A stretch of DNA of 18,465 nucleotides, taken from an uncultured Microbacterium sp. GTDB taxonomy: Bacteria > Actinomycetota > Actinomycetes > Actinomycetales > Microbacteriaceae. The stretch is from contig NZ_CALBRW010000040.1 of NCBI RefSeq assembly GCF_937927635.1, forward strand, positions 1 to 18,465. Direction: 5' to 3'. Shown here piece after piece: positions 13,148 to 18,465 of the stretch. The notes under the pieces were generated by a model, which saw nothing but the letters and a program-made list of their open reading frames with translations, did not search any database and was not told where the DNA came from. A program made the position numbers and the translations under genes. Positions within the stretch are counted from its first letter, which is position 1; the number at the start of each line of letters is the position of its first letter.

Positions 13148-13462
13148 TCAGCCGGCGTTGCGCACCAGGATGCGGAAGCGCTCCGGGCCCTGCTCGACGT
13201 ACTTGGTCGTGTAGGCCGCGCCGTGCTTGGCCTGCAGCTGCGTGAGCAGCGGCACGGGGTTGTGGGTCGCCGAGATGATCAGTGCGGCACCCGGACGCAG
13301 CGCCTCGATGGCGCCGAAGATCGCGGCGTGGCGGATCGCGTGCGGGATGAGCTGCACGTCGAGTTCGGGCAGGTCTTCGTCTACCTCGCCGCAGGTGCAG
13401 TTCGCGGCGTGGCTCTGATCGACGGCCTCCGACCGCGACCGGTGGATCTCGATGTTGCCCAT
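13148..13462 (-). CDS. DUF2249 domain-containing protein
   Basis: This gene encodes a small 104-residue cytoplasmic protein. Residues about 33-102 (ELDVQLIPHAIRHAAIFGAI, then LRPGAALIISATHNPVPLL, ending ERFRILVRN) match the beta-alpha layout of DUF2249, a TusA-like fold. The N-terminal extension carries a CxC motif (Cys22, Cys24) and several His (H7, H18, H41, H45), so metal or sulfur binding is possible. DUF2249 genes are often found beside denitrification and nitric oxide genes; here the gene is divergent from an operon with a NirK-type reductase, 60 bases from its regulator, which supports a role in nitrogen-oxide or copper/heme handling. GGAGA lies about 8 bases before the ATG. The biochemical function is unknown. 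Confidence 0.85.
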   Translation of the reverse strand: MGNIEIHRSRSEAVDQSHAANCTCGEVDEDLPELDVQLIPHAIRHAAIFGAIEALRPGAALIISATHNPVPLLTQLQAKHGAAYTTKYVEQGPERFRILVRNAG

Positions 13463-13505
13463 GGGGTGTTCTCCATCTCTGCGGGTAGGGGTTTCGTCGA
13501 TGATT

Positions 13506-13517
13506 TTATTACAATAA
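13506..13517. promoter_or_regulatory. Inverted repeat overlapping the -10 box of the regulator gene
   Basis: TTATT-AC-AATAA is a perfect inverted repeat in an AT-rich patch. It overlaps TACAAT (13510-13515), a strong -10 candidate that ends 7 bases before the GTG start at 13523, which again suggests a leaderless transcript. The placement is right for autoregulation by the ArsR-like protein and could also control the divergent DUF2249 gene. Confidence 0.5.
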
Positions 13518-13522
13518 GTACC

Positions 13523-14140
13523 GTGGAAAAACAGCGGAGGACTTCAAGCACCCGCGAGCGTGTGCTGCGTGAGGTGGAATCCCGCGGATCGGCCACCACA
13601 GCGGACATCTCCGCGGCCACCGGCCTGCACGAGAACACCGTCCGCGAGCACCTCGAGCGGCTGCGCCAGGACGGTCGGCTGCGTCGTATCCGAGCCCAGG
13701 CGCAGGGCCGAGGTCGCCCCGGCTGGCGCTGGGAGGCTCCCCGCACCGACATCGTGAACCCATACGCGGGCCTCGCCCTTGCGCTCGCCGACTCTCTGGA
13801 CCGCGTGGCCGATGACCCCGTCGGGCAGGCCCGCGACTCCGGCATCCGCTGGGGTGCGCAGATCGCCGAGGACCACCCGGATGCCGAGGAGGACACCCGC
13901 GCGCTGGTGGTCGACCTCATGCGCGAACAGGGCTTCGCCCCCGAGGAGGAGGGGCCCGACATCGTGCTGCGCCGCTGCCCGCTGCTGGCGGCAGCCGCCC
14001 GCCGCACCGACGTGGTGTGCGCCGTGCACGAGGGGATGATCGCCGGCATCGTCGGCTCCCGCGCCGGGCACACGGATGCCGCGCTGCTGCCGCTGCGCGC
14101 CGACGGCGGCTGCCTGCTGCACCTGCGTGCCGCATCGTGA
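13523..14140 (+). CDS. ArsR-like helix-turn-helix regulator (COG2345 type), possible redox/NO sensor
   Basis: This gene encodes 205 residues. The N-terminal winged helix (about 12-72) includes ATTADISAATGLHENTVREH and the basic wing RAQAQGRGRPGW. The C-terminal part has RRCPLLAAAARRTDVVCAVH with Cys152 and Cys166, then His169 and Cys197. This resembles the CP...VC segment of COG2345/SufR-related regulators, some of which bind an Fe-S cluster, so iron-sulfur, heme or metal sensing is possible but unproven. The open frame extends far upstream, but GTG 13523 follows the promoter-like patch and begins the first conserved region. The stop overlaps the next start (GTGA), so it is the first gene of the operon with the membrane protein and the nitrite reductase, and probably their regulator. 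Confidence 0.85.
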   Translation: MEKQRRTSSTRERVLREVESRGSATTADISAATGLHENTVREHLERLRQDGRLRRIRAQAQGRGRPGWRWEAPRTDIVNPYAGLALALADSLDRVADDPVGQARDSGIRWGAQIAEDHPDAEEDTRALVVDLMREQGFAPEEEGPDIVLRRCPLLAAAARRTDVVCAVHEGMIAGIVGSRAGHTDAALLPLRADGGCLLHLRAAS

Positions 14141-15447
14141 ACGCTGATAAGCCCCTGGCGACCGGCAAAGACCTGACGACCGGCAAGGCCGTGACCGCCG
14201 GCAAGGGCGTACCCGCCGGCATGCGCGAGCGCAGGCGCCTCCCCGCGCGGATGCTGTGGATGCTGCCCGCCGGCATCGCCCTGCTGGCCGGGCTCGATGC
14301 CGGCCTCATGCTGCTGGGCCTGTCCGCGCCCATCACTGCCGAGCGCCTGCCGCAGGTGCACGGGATGCTGCTGACGCTGGGCTTCGTCGGCACCCTGATC
14401 AGCCTGGAGCGCTCCACGGCCTACGCGAGACCTGCGGGTTTCATCACCCCGGCGCTGCTGGGAATCGGCGGCGTGCTGCTGGTGGTCGGACCCGTGCCGC
14501 TGATGGTGGGCAAGATCGTGCTGGCTGCGGGGGCGGCATCCTTCGTGCTGCTGTACATCCCGCTCTGGCAGCGGCAGTACGACGCAGCCCTGCTCACGCA
14601 GCTGCTGGCGGCAGGACTCGCCACGGTCGGCGCCGTGATCTGGATCGGGCAGGAGGAGATGACCCGCGTCATCCCCTGGCTGATCGGCTTCCTGGTGCTG
14701 ACGATCGCCGCCGAGCGCGTGGAGCTCGCCCGGATCACGATGGGGCCGAAGGCCGGCATCCGCCTGCTGCTGCACGCCTGGGCGATCACGGCATCGCTGG
14801 TGCTGGGACTCGCCTTCCCGGATGCCGGGGCCATCCTGCTCGGCATCTCGCTGCTCTCGCTGACCGGCTGGCTGATCGTGCACGACGTGGCACGGCGCAC
14901 GATCAGGGCCAAGGGCGTCACCCGCTACATGGCCGCCTGCATCCTGGCAGGCTACGTGTGGCTGGCGCTCGCCGCGCTCGTGCTGCTGCTCGGATATCCC
15001 TCCGGCCAGCCCGCGTACGACGCCGTGATCCACGCCGTGTTCCTGGGCTACACGTTCTCGATGATCATGGCGCACGCCACCACGATCCTGCCTGCCGTGC
15101 TGCACATCGCCCTGCCGTACCGGCCCATCTTCTGGGCGCCGATCGCGATCCTGCAGCTCGCGCTGGTCGTGCGGCTATGGGTCGGCGACGGGCTCGGGAT
15201 GCCGGTGGGCTGGCAGATCGGCGGAGTGCTGGGCGTCATCGCGCTGCTGCTGTTCATGGCCGTGGCCATCACCAGTGCCGTGATGGGACCGATCAAGGCC
15301 GGTCCCGCAGCATCCGCGAAGACCGACCCGACCGAGGCCGGCCGCGTGACGCTCGGGCTCGCGAAGCCCGCATCCGAGGCATCCGAGGCAGCCACGGCAT
15401 CCGCTCGACCCGTCCCCGACGGATCACCCGAAGGACCCACTGCATGA
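14137..15447 (+). CDS. Polytopic membrane protein, NnrS/heme-copper-oxidase-like
   Basis: This gene encodes 436 residues with about 12 hydrophobic helices between 36 and 385. Conserved-looking His motifs are LPQVHGMLLTLGFVGTLISL (His75) and HAVFLGYTFSMIMAHATTIL (His299, His313), with His249 and His323 also in or near helices. Such motifs suggest heme or copper ligation as in NnrS proteins and oxidase subunit I relatives; the family assignment is by resemblance only. The N-terminus holds short repeats (ATGKD, TTGKA, TAGKG) and the C-terminus an Ala/Ser/Pro-rich tail. The GTG at 14137 overlaps the regulator stop; an ATG at 14221 after the repeats is an alternative start. It overlaps the nitrite reductase gene by ATGA. 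It may act in electron transfer to the reductase, NO handling or copper delivery. Confidence 0.8.
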   Translation: MNADKPLATGKDLTTGKAVTAGKGVPAGMRERRRLPARMLWMLPAGIALLAGLDAGLMLLGLSAPITAERLPQVHGMLLTLGFVGTLISLERSTAYARPAGFITPALLGIGGVLLVVGPVPLMVGKIVLAAGAASFVLLYIPLWQRQYDAALLTQLLAAGLATVGAVIWIGQEEMTRVIPWLIGFLVLTIAAERVELARITMGPKAGIRLLLHAWAITASLVLGLAFPDAGAILLGISLLSLTGWLIVHDVARRTIRAKGVTRYMAACILAGYVWLALAALVLLLGYPSGQPAYDAVIHAVFLGYTFSMIMAHATTILPAVLHIALPYRPIFWAPIAILQLALVVRLWVGDGLGMPVGWQIGGVLGVIALLLFMAVAITSAVMGPIKAGPAASAKTDPTEAGRVTLGLAKPASEASEAATASARPVPDGSPEGPTA

Positions 15448-18158
15448 CCCCGAACATCTCCGCGGCACCCGAACCTGCTCCGGCACCCCGCAACCGCGGC
15501 TTCTGGGCGATGCGCGACATCCCCACCCTCCTGTGGCTGATCCTCGTCGTCGTGGTTGCCCTCGCGCAGGGCGTGCTGCCGATGCCGGGCTGGCTGCTGA
15601 TCCACCTGATGCTGCTGGGCGCCGTCACGCACGCGATCCTGGTGTGGAGCCAGTACTTCTCGTTCGCACTGCTGCGCAGCCGGGCCACCGAGGCGGATCG
15701 CCGCACGCAGACCTGGCGGCTCATCCTCTCCAACGGCGGCGCCGCGGTCGTCATCACCGGAGTGCTCACCCGCGTGTGGCCTGTCACTCTCGTCGGTGCG
15801 GCCGCGCTGATCGCCGCGGTGATCTGGCACGGGATCAGCCTGTGGCACCGCGCACACACGAGCATGCCGGGCAGGTTCGGGCACACCATCCGGTACTACA
15901 TCATCGCTGCGGCACAGCTGAGCATCGGCGCGGGACTCGGGGCGTGGCTGGCCACCGGCGACGGCTCCGCGAACGCGGTGCTCGCCCACGCGTTCCTCAA
16001 TGTGCTGGGCTGGATCGGCCTCACCATCGCCGGCACGGTGGTGACGCTGTGGCCCACGATCCTGCGCACCCGCGCTCACGCGAATTCCGCTCAGGGCGCC
16101 GCGAGCGCACTTCCGCTGATGGCTCTCGGCGTGCTGGTGGCGGCCTTCGGCGCGATCATCGGGCAGCTGCCGATCGTGGCGCTGGGCCTGGCCGGCTACC
16201 TGGGCGGACTGATCATCATCGGCGTCTCGTTGTTCCGCGCAGCCACGCAGAAGGCACCGCGCAGCTTCGCCGCCCTGTCGGTGGGCATGGGACTGGTCTG
16301 GTGGGCCGGCACCGTGGCGGCGCTGATCGTCGGCGCGCTGACGGCGTTCCTCACGGGTGCCGGTTTCGACGGCTTGGAGGGCCTGTTCGGCAAGGTCGTC
16401 CCGTTCCTGGCGGCGGGCTTCGCCGCGCAGGTGCTGGTCGGCGCGCTCAGCTACCTGATCCCTGTCGTGCTCGGCGGGGGCCCCACGCCGGTGCGCGCCG
16501 GCACGCGCGGCTTCGATGCGGCGGGCCCGCTGCGCGTGGCCGCGGCCAACACGGCGCTGGCCGTGTACGCACTGCCGGTCTCGGGTGCGGTGAGCACGGC
16601 GGCCGCCGTGATGTACCTCATCGCGATGGCATCTTTCCTGGTGGTGATGCTGACCGCCATGCGCGCGCAGCGGCGCTCCAAGGCCGAGGGCGCCACGCTG
16701 AGCCTGGAGCAGAAGCGGCTCACCGGCGGCGACCCGCGTGATGTGGCGGATCCGGAGCAGGATGCCGCAAAGCCGGCACGCAGGCACGGCCCCATCACGC
16801 CCGAGGGTGAGCAGCCTCACGGCCGCCGCGCAGGCCAGGCCGTCGCGGGACTGCTGGCCGTGCTGCTGGTGGTCGCCGGCGCCTCCGCCGCCGACCCGGC
16901 CGGGATGGGCTGGGGGCCCGCGCCCGCAGCATCCTCCGCCGCACCGGTGAAGACCGTCGAGGTGCAGGCTGCGAACATGCGCTTCACTCCCAATCGCATC
17001 GAGGTGCCCGCCGGCACGCGTCTGATCATCAAGGTCACCAACACCGACAAGCAGCTCACGCACGACCTGGTGCTGGCGAACGGCGCCACCAGCGCACGGT
17101 TGGGCCCCGGTGCCTCCGACACGGTGGACGCCGGCGTGATCACCGCGAACACCGACGGCTGGTGCTCGGTGCCAGGCCACCGCCAGATGGGCATGACCAT
17201 GCAGATCGTGGTGACCGGGGCGTCCGCCGCTCCGACGCCTGCGCCCACGGCATCCCAGGACATGGGAGACATGGGCTCCATGCCCGGCATGGACGAGAAG
17301 CCCGGCCCGACCTTCACGCCGTACAAGGCGGCGGTCGACCCGCTGCCGGCATCCGACGGGCCCGTGACCCGCACCCTGACGCTCACGGTCACCGACAAGA
17401 AGATCGAGGTGGCGCCCGGCATCACGCAGACGCTGTGGGTGTACAACGGCACCGCGCCGGGCCCGACTCTGCATGGCAAGGTGGGCGACAAGTTCGTGAT
17501 CACGCTGGAGAACAAGGCGACGATGGGGCACTCCATCGACTTCCACGCCGGCGCGCTGGCACCGGACAGGCCCATGCGCACCATCGCGCCGGGCGAGAGC
17601 CTGACCTACACGTTCACCGCCACGCGCGCGGGCATCTGGATGTACCACTGCGCGACCATGCCGATGACATCGCACATGGCCAACGGCATGTTCGGCGCCG
17701 TGATCATCGAGCCCGACGACCTGCCCGCAGTGGATCGCAGCTACGTGCTCGTGCAGAACGAGTACTACCTGGGCGACCACGACGGGGGCACCGTCGACGC
17801 GGACAAGATCGCCGCAGGCAAGCCCGATCTGGTGACCTTCAACGGCTACGCGAACCAGTACGATCACGCGCCGCTGCAGGCTGCGGTCGGCGAGCGGGTC
17901 CGGGTGTGGGTGCTGGATGCCGGGATCGAGCGCGCCACGAGCTTCCACGTGATCGGCGGGCAGTTCGACACGGTGTGGTCCGAGGGCGCGTACCTGCTGA
18001 ACCGCGCACCGGACACGGGCTCGCAGGCGCTCGGCCTGGATCCCGGTCAGGGCGGATTCGTGGAGCTGACCTTCCCTGAGAAGGGCACCTACCCGTTCGT
18101 GTCGCACTTCATGATCGACGCCGAGCGCGGCGCGCACGGGCTCTTCGACGTGCAGTAG
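15444..18158 (+). CDS. nirK: Membrane-fused copper nitrite reductase: 12-TM domain + cupredoxin + NirK
   Basis: This is a 904-residue fusion. Residues 27-405 form about 12 helices with oxidase/NnrS-like His motifs (His54, His63, and HAFLNVLGWIGLTIAGTVV with His182). A basic linker at 406-463 and a further helix at 464-484 would place the rest outside the membrane. Cupredoxin 1 (about 500-590) has T1 copper ligands His540, Cys574, His579 and Met584 (or Met582). A Met-rich linker follows (606-616). The NirK part has T1 ligands His696, Cys736, His744, Met749; T2 ligands His701, His735 and His888; and the catalytic pair Asp699 and His835 (SFHVIGG). All are the expected counterparts of Alcaligenes-type NirK residues. 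The predicted reaction is nitrite to nitric oxide. AAGGA precedes the ATG, which overlaps the upstream stop. It could instead be a related multicopper oxidase. Confidence 0.9.
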   Translation: MTPNISAAPEPAPAPRNRGFWAMRDIPTLLWLILVVVVALAQGVLPMPGWLLIHLMLLGAVTHAILVWSQYFSFALLRSRATEADRRTQTWRLILSNGGAAVVITGVLTRVWPVTLVGAAALIAAVIWHGISLWHRAHTSMPGRFGHTIRYYIIAAAQLSIGAGLGAWLATGDGSANAVLAHAFLNVLGWIGLTIAGTVVTLWPTILRTRAHANSAQGAASALPLMALGVLVAAFGAIIGQLPIVALGLAGYLGGLIIIGVSLFRAATQKAPRSFAALSVGMGLVWWAGTVAALIVGALTAFLTGAGFDGLEGLFGKVVPFLAAGFAAQVLVGALSYLIPVVLGGGPTPVRAGTRGFDAAGPLRVAAANTALAVYALPVSGAVSTAAAVMYLIAMASFLVVMLTAMRAQRRSKAEGATLSLEQKRLTGGDPRDVADPEQDAAKPARRHGPITPEGEQPHGRRAGQAVAGLLAVLLVVAGASAADPAGMGWGPAPAASSAAPVKTVEVQAANMRFTPNRIEVPAGTRLIIKVTNTDKQLTHDLVLANGATSARLGPGASDTVDAGVITANTDGWCSVPGHRQMGMTMQIVVTGASAAPTPAPTASQDMGDMGSMPGMDEKPGPTFTPYKAAVDPLPASDGPVTRTLTLTVTDKKIEVAPGITQTLWVYNGTAPGPTLHGKVGDKFVITLENKATMGHSIDFHAGALAPDRPMRTIAPGESLTYTFTATRAGIWMYHCATMPMTSHMANGMFGAVIIEPDDLPAVDRSYVLVQNEYYLGDHDGGTVDADKIAAGKPDLVTFNGYANQYDHAPLQAAVGERVRVWVLDAGIERATSFHVIGGQFDTVWSEGAYLLNRAPDTGSQALGLDPGQGGFVELTFPEKGTYPFVSHFMIDAERGAHGLFDVQ

Positions 18159-18192
18159 GGGCTCGCCTCAGCCACTCCCGCCGATGGAAGGG

Positions 18193-18226
18193 GAGAGGCC
18201 TCGTGATCACAGCCACGAGACCTCTC
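18193..18226. terminator. Hairpin terminator after the nitrite reductase gene
   Basis: A 13-base stem (18193-18205 with 18214-18226) has one mismatch and an 8-base loop, and starts 35 bases after the nirK stop. There is no T tract. It shares a GAGACCTCTC-like core with the palindrome at 13051-13130. Confidence 0.65.
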
Positions 18227-18402
18227 GGCTTCGGGCCCGCACGTGTATCGCATGCGCCGGAGGGGGCTGGCGGGTGCTGATGACCGACCCGAAGATTGTC
18301 GGGCCTGGGGAACCTGACCGTCCCAGCGTACGCGTATCTCAACTGGAACTGAAGTTTCAATTGAACACGGACACGCGCGCGGCGATATCCTGGTACAGAC
18401 CC
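18227..18402. other. Intergenic stretch with AT-rich palindrome and possible promoter
   Basis: No gene is visible here. TTCAATTGAA (18356-18365) is a perfect 10-base palindrome next to a half-similar AACTGAAG, which recalls MarR-type operators. TTGAAC (18361-18366) and GATATC (18384-18389) are 17 bases apart and could be a plus-strand promoter for the gene starting at the window end. Confidence 0.4.
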
Positions 18403-18465
18403 GTGGTCCGGGGGATGCTCCTATGGATGTCAAGCAGTGAGGACGTAGTAGATCTCGCGGGCGAT
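18403..18465 (+). CDS. Start of an unidentified gene, cut by window end
   Basis: A frame is open to the last base with three possible starts: GTG 18403, ATG 18415 and ATG 18427. From the last, the peptide reads MSSSEDVVDLAGD. It is too short to identify. The upstream TTCAATTGAA palindrome hints at an autoregulated MarR-type regulator, which is a guess. The preceding sequence has G-rich bases (18409-18414) but no well-spaced ribosome-binding site that decides between the starts. Confidence 0.35.
   Translation, partial: MVRGMLLWMSSSEDVVDLAGD

Noticed and set aside
13136..13522. N-terminal extension of the ArsR-like regulator
   Set aside because: The frame is open here, but it is antisense to the DUF2249 gene and passes through the promoter patch. 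The HTH begins right after GTG 13523.
13381..15105. A 574-codon minus-strand frame across the regulator and membrane gene
   Set aside because: It is antisense to two genes joined by a GTGA overlap with sensible helices and a helix-turn-helix; the product is low complexity.
14256..15443. N-terminal extension of the NirK fusion by 396 codons
   Set aside because: This part is out of frame with, and overlaps, the well-supported membrane protein gene. The translated extension is Ala/Arg/Gly-rich, and ATG 15444 has a ribosome-binding site.
15048..18137. A 1029-codon open frame on the minus strand opposite the nitrite reductase gene
   Set aside because: It is antisense to a gene with complete copper-ligand motifs. 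Its product is His/Arg/Gly-rich without any domain, as expected for shadow frames in high-GC DNA.

Overview
The window comes from a high-GC Gram-positive bacterium, most likely an actinobacterium of the Microbacteriaceae (Microbacterium-like). This rests on the strong G/C third-position codon bias, GTG starts, the RpoB/RpoC sequences (including an actinobacterial-type coiled-coil insert in RpoC) and frequent GGATGC/GCATCC words. The genus is inferred from remembered sequences, not from a search.

Layout. Positions 1-6606 hold the 3' three quarters of rpoB and all of rpoC, followed by a structured 3' UTR and a strong hairpin terminator. A small cell-envelope lipoprotein gene (minus strand) and a PfkB-family sugar kinase (plus strand) diverge from about 7.4 kb. 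A tRNA-Tyr(GTA) gene (minus, 8461-8541) and a short membrane-anchored heptad-repeat coiled-coil protein (minus, about 8.65-9.0 kb) follow. From 9.1 to 12.2 kb a minus-strand operon encodes amidase-like nitrilase A, an APC-superfamily permease and nitrilase B. A divergent GntR/FCD regulator (12291-13031) is the likely local controller. An 80-bp near-perfect palindrome (13051-13130) separates this catabolic block from the next.

The most interesting part is 13148-18158, a compact copper/nitrogen-oxide module. A DUF2249 protein (minus) is divergent from a three-gene plus-strand operon whose genes overlap by 4 nt (GTGA and ATGA). The operon encodes a COG2345-type ArsR-like regulator with cysteines, a polytopic NnrS/heme-copper-oxidase-like membrane protein, and a 904-residue fusion. 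The fusion joins about 12 membrane helices, a further helix, a plastocyanin-like type-1 copper domain, a Met-rich linker and a complete NirK-type copper nitrite reductase with both T1 and T2 ligands and the catalytic Asp/His pair. My inference is a one-polypeptide, membrane-anchored nitrite reductase with its own electron relay, plus a membrane partner and a redox or NO-responsive regulator.

Two further points concern RNA polymerase. RpoB has Asn where His526 (E. coli numbering) is usual in the rifamycin pocket. The RpoC trigger loop reads RNFHLAS where bacteria normally have RTFHxGG. The last 300 bases hold a hairpin after the nitrite reductase gene, an AT-rich palindrome and the first codons of an unidentified gene that runs off the window.
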